A DNA stretch of 46,329 nucleotides from contig JAEYPB010000086.1 in assembly GCA_023411175.1 (NCBI GenBank), positions 1-46,329 of the forward strand, written 5' to 3'. A program made the position numbers and the translations under genes. The notes below the pieces were generated by a model. The model was given only the letters and a program-made list of their open reading frames with translations, ran no database searches and was not told where the DNA came from. Source of the stretch: Bacillota bacterium. Its GTDB lineage: Bacteria; Bacillota; Clostridia; Christensenellales; Aristaeellaceae. Positions 33,698 to 41,989 of the stretch are shown here, piece by piece. Within the stretch, counting starts at the first letter, position 1. The number at the start of each line of letters is the position of its first letter.

Positions 33698-35014
33698 ATG
33701 AATCAATACGCGCTCAACGCCGATCTATGGGAGAGAACGCTGGACATACTGAAAGAGGAGATCAATCCGGTCAGCTTCAACACCTGGTGCAAGCCGCTTC
33801 AGGTGCTGTCGATGAACGGAAGCTGCGTCGTGCTCGGCCATACGGACAGCTTCGCGGTCAACAATCTCAAAAAGCGGTACGGAACGCTGTTCGAAGCGGC
33901 GCTGAGCGAAGCCTACGGCCGCCCCATGACCATCGCCTTCCGCCAGGTGGGCGGCGAGGTGGATTTTGAACCCGCCAAGCCCGAAGCGGGCGACGCGCTG
34001 AACCCCAAATACACCTTTGACACCTTCGTGGTGGGCACGTCCAACCGCTTCGCCCACGCGGCGAGCCTCGCGGTGGCGGAATTGCCCTCCGACGCGTACA
34101 ACCCGCTGTTCCTCTACGGCGGCGTGGGATTGGGCAAGACCCACCTGATGCACGCCATCGGCCACTACATCCTGAGCGAAAACCCCGGCTCAAAGCTTCT
34201 ATATATCACCAGCGAGCGCTTCACCAACGACGTGATCGACGCCATCCAGAAGAAGACCAGCCACGCGCTCCGGGAAAAGCTGCGCGGCGTGGACGTTCTG
34301 ATGGTCGACGACATCCAGTTTATCGCCGGGAAGACCGCCACCCAGGAGGAGTTCTTCCATACCTTCAACCAGCTGCACGCCAGCGGCAAGCAGATCATCC
34401 TGTCCAGTGACCGGCCGCCCAAGGACATCCCCACCCTCGAGGAGCGGCTGCGCTCCCGGTTCGAGTGGGGCCTGGTGGCGGACATCCAGAAGCCGGACTA
34501 TGAGACGAGGCTCGCGATCCTGCGCCGCAAGGCCGAGGACGAGCACATCGACGTGCCGGACGAGGTGCTCTCCTTCATCGCGGACCAGGTGCGGTCGAAC
34601 ATCCGCGAACTCGAGGGGTCTCTCACCCGCGTCTACGCCCAGACGATGGTGGACTGCCAGCCCATCACGATGGAACTGGCCCAGCGCGCGCTTTCGTCCA
34701 TCATCAAGACCCGGGAGGCCCGCGCCATCACGGCGGACCTGATCCTGACCATCACCGCCGACTACTACCACCTGGACCGGGCGGAGATACTGAGCCAGCG
34801 GAGGAACCGGGAGATCGCGCTGCCCAGGCAGATCGCCATGTTCCTGTGCCGGGAAATGATGAACATGTCCACCACGCGCATCGGAAACGAGTTCGGCGGG
34901 CGGGACCACACCACCGTCATGCACGCCTGCGACAAGATCGAGCGGTTGTCCTCGGAGAACGCCCAGCTGCAGAACACGCTGGAGACGCTGCGGGGAATGA
35001 TAAAAGGACGATGA
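33698..35014 (+). CDS. dnaA: Chromosomal replication initiator DnaA
   Basis: AAA+ ATPase that binds DnaA boxes and melts the origin. The 438 residues have domain I (LWERTLDILKEEINPVSFNTWCKPL), a short linker, domain III with Walker A GGVGLGKTHLMHAIGHY (about 141) and Walker B VDVLMVDDIQFIAG, and domain IV with MNMSTTRIGNEFGGRDHTTVMHACDKI for DNA binding. Start ATG 33698 is preceded by a G5 stretch at eight bases. The stop codon lies inside a repeat-family hairpin. Confidence 0.98.
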   Translation: MNQYALNADLWERTLDILKEEINPVSFNTWCKPLQVLSMNGSCVVLGHTDSFAVNNLKKRYGTLFEAALSEAYGRPMTIAFRQVGGEVDFEPAKPEAGDALNPKYTFDTFVVGTSNRFAHAASLAVAELPSDAYNPLFLYGGVGLGKTHLMHAIGHYILSENPGSKLLYITSERFTNDVIDAIQKKTSHALREKLRGVDVLMVDDIQFIAGKTATQEEFFHTFNQLHASGKQIILSSDRPPKDIPTLEERLRSRFEWGLVADIQKPDYETRLAILRRKAEDEHIDVPDEVLSFIADQVRSNIRELEGSLTRVYAQTMVDCQPITMELAQRALSSIIKTREARAITADLILTITADYYHLDRAEILSQRRNREIALPRQIAMFLCREMMNMSTTRIGNEFGGRDHTTVMHACDKIERLSSENAQLQNTLETLRGMIKGR

Positions 35015-35115
35015 AAATTCGCTTCGCGCCTTTTCATCGCTTTGGATACGGGCCGGTTTTCTGAAATCCCGCGGGATTTCCGGGCGAAAACCGGATCGGG
35101 AACGCTTTCCCCGTC
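35009..35115 (+). repeat. Composite hairpin repeat after dnaA
   Basis: ATGAAAA-type hairpin (35009-35039, overlapping the dnaA stop), nested hairpin (35053-35094: outer CCGGTTTTC/GAAAACCGG, inner GAAATCCC/GGGATTTC) and the block CGGGAACGCTTTCCCCG. The order and sequence match the reverse complement of the tandem units before gyrB, so this is one mobile or dispersed module of about 110-140 bp. Confidence 0.8.
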
Positions 35116-35277
35116 GGCCGGGCAAGCTCGGCCTTTGGGGGAAAGCCAAATCCGCCGCACAGGTCGCCGGATTTGATTGATTTGACGGGGGCTTTAATCC
35201 CACCCTACACCCTGATCCCCCGGCCAAATGATCCTGGTTGTTGGCAATGCGTGGAAAAGGGCGCCTAAAGTCAGCGC

Positions 35278-35342
35278 CTTTCCACATGGGCTTCCACCGG
35301 CCAAAAGCCCGAAGCGGCAGAGGTTTGGCGGACTTATCCACA
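35278..35342 (+). other. DnaA boxes in the dnaA-dnaN gap
   Basis: A perfect TTATCCACA (35334-35342) and a relaxed TTTCCACA (35279-35286) occur in the 399-base gap; further near-matches are present. This is the second half of the presumed origin. The rest of the gap holds the composite hairpin repeat and nothing else recognised. Confidence 0.6.
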
Positions 35343-35413
35343 GTTTCCACCGTACTATGACGGTTATGACTACGTTTATCTATTCATCAAGGATGTACTT
35401 GGGAGGGTGTTCC

Positions 35414-36520
35414 ATGCGTTTTAGCTGCCAGGTTTCGGATCTGGTCGAGGGCCTGAGCGTTGCGTCCCGCGCACTTTCGGCGCGCACCACGCAGCCGATA
35501 TTGGAAGGCGTGCTCATCAAAACCGGCGAAGACCTTTTAAAACTCACCTGCTCGGACGGGTCGATCTCCATCGTCACCCAGGTCAGCGCCACCATCGAGG
35601 AGGACGGCGACCTGGTGCTGCCCGGAAAGCTCCTTCTGGAAGTGCTCCGAAAGCTGCCCGGCGGCGAGCTGAAGGCTTCCTCCAATGATAATTTCGCGAT
35701 GACGCTGCGCTGCCAGGGCAACCGCACCACCATCGCGGGCCAAAACCCGGTCAACTACCCGGCGCTTCCGCTGGTCAGCGCCGAAAACTCGTTCATCCTG
35801 CCCCAGAAGCTGTTGCGCGAACTGATCGAGCAGACTTCCTTCGCCACCTCCTCCGACGAGACGCGCCCGGTCCTGACGGGCAGCCTCCTCGAAATCGAGA
35901 AGGGCGAACTGCGCATGGTGGCGCTGGACGGCTTCCGCCTGGCCATGCGGCTCGAGCGGCTGGGCGGCGACACCCCGGAACTGAACGCGATCCTGCCCCA
36001 GAAGGCGCTGACGGAGATCGCCCGCGTGATGGCGGACGACGAAAACCAGATGGCGATGATCCTGATCGGCGGAAACCAGCTGATGATCAACATGGACACC
36101 ACGCAGATCTACTCCACGCTGATCGCCGGGGAGTTCATCAAATACCGGCAGATCATCCCGAAGGAATGGAAGACCCGGGTCCGCGTGTCCACGGACCGGT
36201 TCGGAAGCTGCGTCGAGCGCGCCTCGCTGATGGCGCGGGAGGGCCGCAACAACCTGATCCGGCTGTCGGTCTCCGAGGGAAGGGTGGTCATCACCTCCAA
36301 CTCCGAGAGCGGCGACGTGTACGAGGAGATGGAGGCGGAAACCGAGGGAGAGGATCTCGAAATCGCCTTCAACGTGCGCTATATGATGGACGTACTCCGG
36401 GCGGTCAAGGATGATGAGATTTACCTGCAGTTCAATTCCTCGGTCAGCCCGTGTCTGATCTGTCCCGTCGAGGGCGACGCCTTTACCTACCTGGTGCTGC
36501 CCGTCCGCGTGCATGCGTAA
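35414..36520 (+). CDS. dnaN: DNA polymerase III beta subunit (sliding clamp)
   Basis: Ring-shaped processivity clamp. ATG 35414 (MRFSCQVSDLVEGLSVASRAL) follows GGGAGGG by six bases; the open frame back to 35228 crosses a DnaA box and is not used. The 368 residues form three similar domains of about 120 residues, with TTQPILEGVLIKT and the C-terminal SVSPCLICPVEGDAFTYLVLPVRV. It overlaps the start of mnmE, an unusual partner, and recF is not adjacent. Confidence 0.97.
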   Translation: MRFSCQVSDLVEGLSVASRALSARTTQPILEGVLIKTGEDLLKLTCSDGSISIVTQVSATIEEDGDLVLPGKLLLEVLRKLPGGELKASSNDNFAMTLRCQGNRTTIAGQNPVNYPALPLVSAENSFILPQKLLRELIEQTSFATSSDETRPVLTGSLLEIEKGELRMVALDGFRLAMRLERLGGDTPELNAILPQKALTEIARVMADDENQMAMILIGGNQLMINMDTTQIYSTLIAGEFIKYRQIIPKEWKTRVRVSTDRFGSCVERASLMAREGRNNLIRLSVSEGRVVITSNSESGDVYEEMEAETEGEDLEIAFNVRYMMDVLRAVKDDEIYLQFNSSVSPCLICPVEGDAFTYLVLPVRVHA

Positions 36521-38063
36521 CCGGGAGGATACCATCGCCGCCATCGCCACCGCGCAGGGCGAAGGCGGCATCGCGATCGTGCGCGTCAGCGGCCCGGACG
36601 CTCTAAAAGCGCTCGAGGCCGTTTTTACGCGGCAATCGGCGGAAAAAGGTTTGACCGGGGTTGACGCCCTTCAAGGGGAGGCCCGCACGGCGGGCGCGCT
36701 CGAGGCCGTTTTTGCGCGGCAATCGACGGAAAAAGGTCTGTCCGGGATAGACGCCCTTCAAGGGGAGGCCCACACGGCGGGCGCGCTCGAGGCCGTTTTT
36801 ACGCGGCAATCGGCGGAAAAAGGTCTGTCTGGGATAGATGCCCTTCAAGGGGAGGCCCGCACGGCGGGCTGGACGCCGAACCGCCTCTATTACGGCCACG
36901 TGGTCGAGGACGGGCGGATCGTCGACGAGGCGATGGTCGTCTACATGGCCGCGCCCCGCTCCTATACCCGGGAGGACGTCTGCGAGCTCCACGTCCACGG
37001 CGGACGCTACGCGGCGGAAAAGGCGCTTTCGTTGATACTCCGGCAGCGCGTCCGCGCGGCGGAGCCGGGGGAATTCACGCTGCGCGCGTTTTTGAACGGG
37101 CGGATCGACCTCAGCCAGGCTGAGGCGGTCATGGCGATGATCTCGGCGGGCAGCGCGTCCGCCGCTAGGGCCGCGGCGCGGCAGCTGGAGGGATCGCTCG
37201 GAGCCTTCGTGAACGAGGCCTCGAGAGAACTGACCGACATGCTCGCGCTGATCGAGGCGAACGTCGATTTTCCCGAGGAGGTGGACGAGGCCGCCACCAG
37301 CCGGGAACTGGAATCGGGAATCCGCCGCGTGCGCGCCCGGCTTCTTGCGGCGGTGGACGAAAGAACCGCCCGGATCATCCGGGACGGGCTGACGGTGGCC
37401 ATCGCCGGAGCCCCCAACGCGGGCAAGTCCTCGCTGATGAACGCGATGCTCAAAAGCGACCGCGCCATCGTCACCAGCGTGCCCGGCACCACGCGGGACG
37501 TGCTCTCCGAGCGCCTCCGGGTGGGCGGGCTGGACGTGACCCTGCTCGACACCGCGGGCATCCGCGAGACCCGGGATGAGATCGAGCGGGAGGGTGTCGC
37601 CCGGGCGCGGCGCGCGGCGGACGCGGCGGATGCGGTGCTGTTGGTCGTGGACGGCGCAAAACCGGAAGGGGACGCGGAGCGCGCACTCCTTGAAGGCGCG
37701 GACGAGCGATACATCGTGGTTCTCAGCAAGTGCGACCTGGGCGTTGATGCCGGCCGCGCGGGGCTTCGCGCCTCCGCGAAAACCGGCGAGGGCATCGATG
37801 AAATCCTAAAAGAGATCATGAAGCGCGCCGGGTCGGTCGACGCCGCGGAGGAGCGGCTGACCCAGCCCCGCCACATCGACTGCGCGAAGGCGGCGGTTCA
37901 CGCGCTGGACCGGGCGATGGATGCGCTGCTCGAGGGCGTGCCGCCGGATCTCGTCTCGGTGGACCTGATGGCGGCGCTGTCCTCGCTCCACGAAATCACC
38001 GGACAGAGCGCCTCCGACGAGGTCATTGCAGCGGTGTTCAGAAATTTTTGCGTCGGAAAATAA
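36513..38063 (+). CDS. mnmE: tRNA modification GTPase MnmE (TrmE), with internal repeats
   Basis: With MnmG it makes the 5-aminomethyl-type modification of wobble uridine in some tRNAs. The 516 residues exceed the usual 450-460 because of three tandem 29-residue units (residues 33-119, each starting ALEAVF and ending ARTAG or AHTAG) in the N-terminal tetrahydrofolate-binding domain; one unit appears to be the native segment. GTPase motifs: GAPNAGKSS (about 299), PGTTRD, DTAG, and SKCD in place of NKxD. The C-terminal FCVGK supplies the catalytic cysteine. ATG 36513 overlaps dnaN by eight bases and lacks a clear ribosome binding site, so translation is probably coupled. Confidence 0.96.
   Translation: MRNREDTIAAIATAQGEGGIAIVRVSGPDALKALEAVFTRQSAEKGLTGVDALQGEARTAGALEAVFARQSTEKGLSGIDALQGEAHTAGALEAVFTRQSAEKGLSGIDALQGEARTAGWTPNRLYYGHVVEDGRIVDEAMVVYMAAPRSYTREDVCELHVHGGRYAAEKALSLILRQRVRAAEPGEFTLRAFLNGRIDLSQAEAVMAMISAGSASAARAAARQLEGSLGAFVNEASRELTDMLALIEANVDFPEEVDEAATSRELESGIRRVRARLLAAVDERTARIIRDGLTVAIAGAPNAGKSSLMNAMLKSDRAIVTSVPGTTRDVLSERLRVGGLDVTLLDTAGIRETRDEIEREGVARARRAADAADAVLLVVDGAKPEGDAERALLEGADERYIVVLSKCDLGVDAGRAGLRASAKTGEGIDEILKEIMKRAGSVDAAEERLTQPRHIDCAKAAVHALDRAMDALLEGVPPDLVSVDLMAALSSLHEITGQSASDEVIAAVFRNFCVGK
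36609..36869 (+). repeat. Three 87 bp tandem repeats within mnmE
   Basis: Units begin at 36609, 36696 and 36783 (GCGCTCGAGGCCGTTTTT...). They are nearly identical at the DNA level, including silent sites, so the expansion is recent. 87 is a multiple of three, so the frame is kept. Confidence 0.95.
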
Positions 38064-38090
38064 AATTTGTTCACAAAATCCTTATATGGC

Positions 38091-38101
38091 TATGGTATAC
38101 T
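38091..38101 (+). promoter_or_regulatory. Extended -10 promoter of the 2-oxoacid oxidoreductase operon
   Basis: TGGTATACT with -10 TATACT (38096-38101) and no well-spaced -35; it lies 33 bases before the ferredoxin-like gene. Confidence 0.55.
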
Positions 38102-38133
38102 TTAAGGAAATCCATTGAAACGAGGTGTTCCGG

Positions 38134-38337
38134 GTGCCAAAAGTGACCATCCGGGAGGACGACTGCAAGGGCTGCAGTCTGTGCGTCATTTCATGCCCGA
38201 AAAAGATTCTGAAGCTTTCTGAAAAACTCAACGCGAAGGGCTATCACCCCTCGGAGTGCTTCAAGCAGGAGGACTGCATTGGGTGCGCGTTCTGCGCCCG
38301 CATGTGTCCGGACTGCGTGATCACCGTCGAAAAGTGA
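38134..38337 (+). CDS. 2-oxoacid:ferredoxin oxidoreductase delta subunit (2[4Fe-4S])
   Basis: 67 residues with two Cx2Cx2Cx3C-type clusters (CKGCSLCVISCP and CIGCAFCARMCP), forming the ferredoxin-like electron exit of the complex. GTG 38134 is chosen because GAGGTG lies six bases upstream; an earlier in-frame codon at 38125 has none. First gene of the operon, 12 bases before the alpha subunit. Confidence 0.9.
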   Translation: MPKVTIREDDCKGCSLCVISCPKKILKLSEKLNAKGYHPSECFKQEDCIGCAFCARMCPDCVITVEK

Positions 38338-38349
38338 GGAGGGGGCTTT

Positions 38350-39408
38350 ATGCATAACCGTCAGATGATGAAGGGCAACGAGGCCATCGCCGAGGCGGCG
38401 GTGCGCGCCGGATGCCGCTATTTCTTTGGATACCCCATCACCCCGCAGAACGAGATCCCCGAATACATGAGTAAGCGCCTTCCTGAGGTGGGCGGCGCGT
38501 TTTTGCAGGCGGAGAGCGAAGTCAGCGCCATCAACATGGTCTACGGCGCGGCGGGCGCGGGCGCGAGGGTCATGACCTCGTCGTCCAGCCCGGGCATTTC
38601 ACTCAAGCAGGAGGGCATCAGCTACATCGTAGGCGCGGAGCTGCCCTGCGTAATCGTCAACATCGTGCGCGGCGGCCCGGGCCTGGGCTCCATCCAGCCC
38701 GCCCAGAGCGACTACTACCAGGCCACGCGGGGCGGCGGCCACGGCGACTACCGCATGCCGGTCTACGCGCCTTCCACCGTGCAGGAGGCCGTCACGCTGA
38801 CCGCGAAGGCCTTCGACATCGCGGACAAGTATCGAAACCCCGTCATGATCCTGGGCGACGGCGTCATCGGCCAGATGATGGAGCCCGTGGCCATGCCGGA
38901 TTCCTTTGAAACCGAGCAAACGGAAAAGCCCTGGGCGGCCACCGGCTGGGATGGAAAGCGCCCCCGTTCCATCATCAACTCGCTCTACATCAAGCCGGAC
39001 GTGCTCGAATCGCACAACCTGAAGCTCGAGGCGAAGTACCAAAAGATGCGCGATGAGGAAGTCCTCGTCGAAGAGCAGTTCATGGACGCCGCCGAGTACG
39101 CCGTCTGCGCCTACGGCACCACCGCCCGCATCGCGCTGACTGCGGTGCGCAAGGCCCGCGCGGCGGGCATCAAGGTCGGCCTCGTGCGCCCCATTACGCT
39201 GTGGCCGTTCCCGGAGAAGGCGATCTCTGAAATCGCCGGGCGCGTCAAGGCCATCCTGACGGTGGAGATGTCGCTGGGGCAGATGGTGGACGACGTGAAG
39301 ATTGCGGCAAACGGCGCATGCCCCGTGATTTTTTACGGCCGCACCGGCGGCATGATCCCCGGCGTTAACGAGATTCTGGGCCAGATTACCGCGCTGAAGG
39401 AGGCGTAA
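38350..39408 (+). CDS. vorB: 2-oxoacid:ferredoxin oxidoreductase alpha subunit (VorB type)
   Basis: 352 residues beginning MHNRQMMKGNEAIAEAAVRAGCRYFFGYPITPQNEIPEYM, the strongly conserved opening of the VorB/KorA subunit. It holds the pyrimidine and transketolase C-like domains. The complex oxidatively decarboxylates 2-oxoacids with CoA, TPP and ferredoxin; branched-chain 2-oxoacids (isovalerate family) are the likely substrates, though 2-oxoglutarate cannot be excluded. GGAGGGGG lies directly upstream. Indicates an anaerobe. Confidence 0.93.
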   Translation: MHNRQMMKGNEAIAEAAVRAGCRYFFGYPITPQNEIPEYMSKRLPEVGGAFLQAESEVSAINMVYGAAGAGARVMTSSSSPGISLKQEGISYIVGAELPCVIVNIVRGGPGLGSIQPAQSDYYQATRGGGHGDYRMPVYAPSTVQEAVTLTAKAFDIADKYRNPVMILGDGVIGQMMEPVAMPDSFETEQTEKPWAATGWDGKRPRSIINSLYIKPDVLESHNLKLEAKYQKMRDEEVLVEEQFMDAAEYAVCAYGTTARIALTAVRKARAAGIKVGLVRPITLWPFPEKAISEIAGRVKAILTVEMSLGQMVDDVKIAANGACPVIFYGRTGGMIPGVNEILGQITALKEA

Positions 39409-39411
39409 GGC

Positions 39412-40146
39412 ATGGCGATTGTGTTTGAAAAGACAAAAATGCTGACCGATGCGCCGATGCATTACTGCCCCGGCTGCACCCACGGCATCATTCACAGGCT
39501 GGTGGCCGAGGCCATCGAGAGCCTGGGCGTTCAGGACCGCGCCGTCGGCGTCGCGCCGGTGGGCTGCGCGGTGTTCGCCTACGACTACTTCAACTGCGAC
39601 ATGTACGAGGCCGCCCACGGCCGCGCCCCGGCGGTGGCCACGGGCGCAAAGCGGGTGAACCCCGACAACATCGTCTTCACCTACCAGGGCGACGGCGACC
39701 TGGCCTCCATCGGCGCGGCGGAGATCGTCCACGCGGCCGCCAGGGGCGAGAACATCACCGTCATCTTCGTCAACAACGCCATCTACGGCATGACCGGCGG
39801 GCAGATGGCCCCGACGACGCTCCTGGGCCAGAAGACCACCACCTCCCCCCTCGGCCGGGACGCGAAGGCGAACGGCCACCCCATCCGCGTCAGCGAAATG
39901 CTGGCCACCCTCGACGGCCCGGCGCTGATCGAGCGGGTCAGCACCCACGACGTAAAGCACGTCATGGCCGCGGGAAAGGCCATCAAAAAGGCGTTTCAGT
40001 ACCAGATGGAGGGCCGGGGCTTTACCATGATCGAGGTGCTCTCCACCTGCCCCACCAACTGGGGGCTCACGCCGGTGGAAGCGCTCAAGTGGCTGGAAGA
40101 CAAAATGATCCCCCAGTACCCGCTGGGCGTATTCAAGGAGGTTTGA
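39412..40146 (+). CDS. 2-oxoacid:ferredoxin oxidoreductase beta subunit (TPP binding)
   Basis: 244 residues. HYCPGCTHGIIHRL at the N-terminus and the thiamine-diphosphate/Mg motif GDGDLASIGAAEIVHAAARGENITVIFVNNAIYGMTGGQMAPTT identify the catalytic beta subunit. It starts three bases after the alpha gene, with AAGGAGG overlapping the alpha stop. Confidence 0.94.
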   Translation: MAIVFEKTKMLTDAPMHYCPGCTHGIIHRLVAEAIESLGVQDRAVGVAPVGCAVFAYDYFNCDMYEAAHGRAPAVATGAKRVNPDNIVFTYQGDGDLASIGAAEIVHAAARGENITVIFVNNAIYGMTGGQMAPTTLLGQKTTTSPLGRDAKANGHPIRVSEMLATLDGPALIERVSTHDVKHVMAAGKAIKKAFQYQMEGRGFTMIEVLSTCPTNWGLTPVEALKWLEDKMIPQYPLGVFKEV

Positions 40147-40150
40147 CGCA

Positions 40151-40714
40151 ATGGAGACAGGTCTCATCGTCGCCGGCTTCGGCGGGCAGGGCGTGCTCCT
40201 GATCGGCCAACTGATCGCCTATTCCGGCATGCTGGACGGAAAAGAGGTTTCCTGGATGCCCTCCTACGGCCCGGAGATGCGCGGCGGCAGCGCGAACTGC
40301 ACCGTCGTGATCTCGGACGAGCCGGTGGGCAGCCCCAAGGTGGAGGAGCCGGATGTGGTCATCGCGATGAACAAGCCTTCCATGCTGCTGTTTGAAAAGA
40401 TGGTGAGGCCCGGCGGCGCGCTCCTTTACAACGCCAGCCTGATCGATACCGCCCCCACCCGGCCGGACATCCGCAAGGTTCCGGTGCCCTGCAGCGAAAT
40501 CGCCGACCAGGCGGGCGACCTGCGCGCCGCCAACATGGCGATGCTGGGCGCCTACGCGGGCCTGACCTGCACCTTTGACATCGAAACCATGATGGACGCG
40601 CTCCGCCACAAGCTGGGGAGCGGAAAAGAGAAGCTGATGGAGATCAACCGCCGCGCAATTGAGGCGGGCATGGCGACCGCCGCCGGGTCCGGCATGGCCT
40701 GCTCGCTCAGGTAA
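40151..40714 (+). CDS. 2-oxoacid:ferredoxin oxidoreductase gamma subunit
   Basis: 187 residues with the gamma-domain opening GLIVAGFGGQGVLLIGQLIAYSGMLDGKEVSWMPSYGPEMRGGSANCTVVIS. It completes the delta-alpha-beta-gamma set. Starts four bases after the beta stop; GGAGG is within the end of the beta gene. Its stop overlaps the ATG of the next gene. Confidence 0.94.
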   Translation: METGLIVAGFGGQGVLLIGQLIAYSGMLDGKEVSWMPSYGPEMRGGSANCTVVISDEPVGSPKVEEPDVVIAMNKPSMLLFEKMVRPGGALLYNASLIDTAPTRPDIRKVPVPCSEIADQAGDLRAANMAMLGAYAGLTCTFDIETMMDALRHKLGSGKEKLMEINRRAIEAGMATAAGSGMACSLR

Positions 40715-40914
40715 TGGACATCCGGCTGGGTGATCAGGTGAAGATGCGCAAGCCCCATCCCTGCGGCAGCGATCTGTGGACGGTAACCCGCGTCGGCGCG
40801 GACGTCAAGATCCGCTGTCAGGGCTGCGGGCGCTTGGTCATGCTCGACCGCGGCGTATTTGAAAAGCGGCTTAAGAAGATCGTCAGCCGCGCGGAGGAGG
40901 ACGCGACCGAATGA
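40714..40914 (+). CDS. DUF951 family protein
   Basis: 66 residues matching DUF951 (LGDQVKMRKPHPCGSDLWTVTRVGADVKIRCQGCGRLVMLDRGVFEKRLKKI), a small cytoplasmic Firmicute protein of unknown function often near the origin. It overlaps both neighbours by one and four bases, so it is translationally coupled to the oxidoreductase and to the signal peptidase paralogue. Two cysteines in CQGCGR plus one in HPCGS could bind metal. Confidence 0.9.
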   Translation: MDIRLGDQVKMRKPHPCGSDLWTVTRVGADVKIRCQGCGRLVMLDRGVFEKRLKKIVSRAEEDATE

Positions 40915-41978
40915 ACAGGCAAAAGGCGGGCGGCCGCTCAAAACCGAAGGGATACGCCCCGGCTCGGGACGATGTGCCCGTGAAAAAGCGCGCGGGCGCG
41001 CGCCCGGCGGATTACGACGATTTTGACGACTTTGACGCGGAGCTCTACGAGGCGAAGCGGCCGGCCCGAAGCGCGGCCGCGACCCGTGGTTCCGTCGCAG
41101 CCCGCGGCGCTGCCGCAGCCCGCGGTACTGCCAAGCCGTCCCGCCCCGTGAAGCGGTCGAAGGCGACGCTGCCCTTCGGTGACGACGGCTACGGCGAAGC
41201 CCGCGCCCCGCGCCCGGTTCGGGAGCCTTACGACAACCGGCCGATCCGGAAAGACCGCTATGAGGAAGCGCGGCCCGCCAGGCGAGGCCGCGAAATTGAC
41301 GAGGATTATCCCGTGCGCTCCGTCCGTGGCTACGATGAGGAACTGCCCGCCAAGCGGCGCGCCCGGGCGCAGAGCCCCCGGCCTGCCTACGAAAGGCCCC
41401 GCCGGGACGAGTATTACGATTTTGACGAGCCCGTTCGCAGGAAAAGCGCGCCCCGACGCAAGCAGAAGAAGGAGTCCAGCGCCGTCATCTGGTGGCTGAT
41501 CGCCATCGTCGGCGCGCTGATCATCGGCTTCGGCCTGCGCACCTTCGGGTTTGAGCTTCTCACCGTCAATGGCGACGCGATGGACGGCACCCTCGCCCCC
41601 GGCCAGATCACGCTGGTGGAGAAGGCTGTATACTATGGATCGAAGCCCGCCCGCGGCGACATCGTGGGCGTCAAGGCGCCGGAGGGCATGATCATCCGCC
41701 GCGTGGTGGCGCTGCCCGGCGAGTCGATCGAGATCAAGAACGGCGTCACCTACGTCAACGGCGAGGCGCTGGAGGAGAAATACGTGCTCAAAAAGGGCGG
41801 CGGCGACTATCCGCTGACCACAATCCCCGATGGCGCGTACTTTGTCATGAGCGACAACCGCCTCAACACCGACGACAGCCGAACCTTCGGCCTGATCCGC
41901 AACACCCGCAGCCTCATCGTGGGCAAGGTGGGCTACATCCTGTGGCCGATGACGGATTGGGGGAAAATAACGCGCTAA
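40911..41978 (+). CDS. Signal peptidase I-like protein lacking catalytic residues
   Basis: 355 residues. Residues 1-190 are low complexity, rich in Arg, Lys, Asp, Ala and Pro (RPARSAAATRGSVAARGAAAARG, DYDDFDDFDAE), probably disordered and cytoplasmic. One membrane helix (about 191-212) precedes a signal peptidase I (S26) domain. The catalytic serine position reads VNGDAMDGTL (Ala223, codon GCG) and the general-base lysine position reads IIRRVVALPGE (Arg263). The SDNR box (MSDNRLNTDDSR) and the overall fold are kept. It should be inactive; both paralogues at 42533 and 43132 keep Ser and Lys. It overlaps DUF951 by four bases. Confidence 0.93.
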   Translation: MNRQKAGGRSKPKGYAPARDDVPVKKRAGARPADYDDFDDFDAELYEAKRPARSAAATRGSVAARGAAAARGTAKPSRPVKRSKATLPFGDDGYGEARAPRPVREPYDNRPIRKDRYEEARPARRGREIDEDYPVRSVRGYDEELPAKRRARAQSPRPAYERPRRDEYYDFDEPVRRKSAPRRKQKKESSAVIWWLIAIVGALIIGFGLRTFGFELLTVNGDAMDGTLAPGQITLVEKAVYYGSKPARGDIVGVKAPEGMIIRRVVALPGESIEIKNGVTYVNGEALEEKYVLKKGGGDYPLTTIPDGAYFVMSDNRLNTDDSRTFGLIRNTRSLIVGKVGYILWPMTDWGKITR

Positions 41979-41989
41979 CGCTGGGCAGC

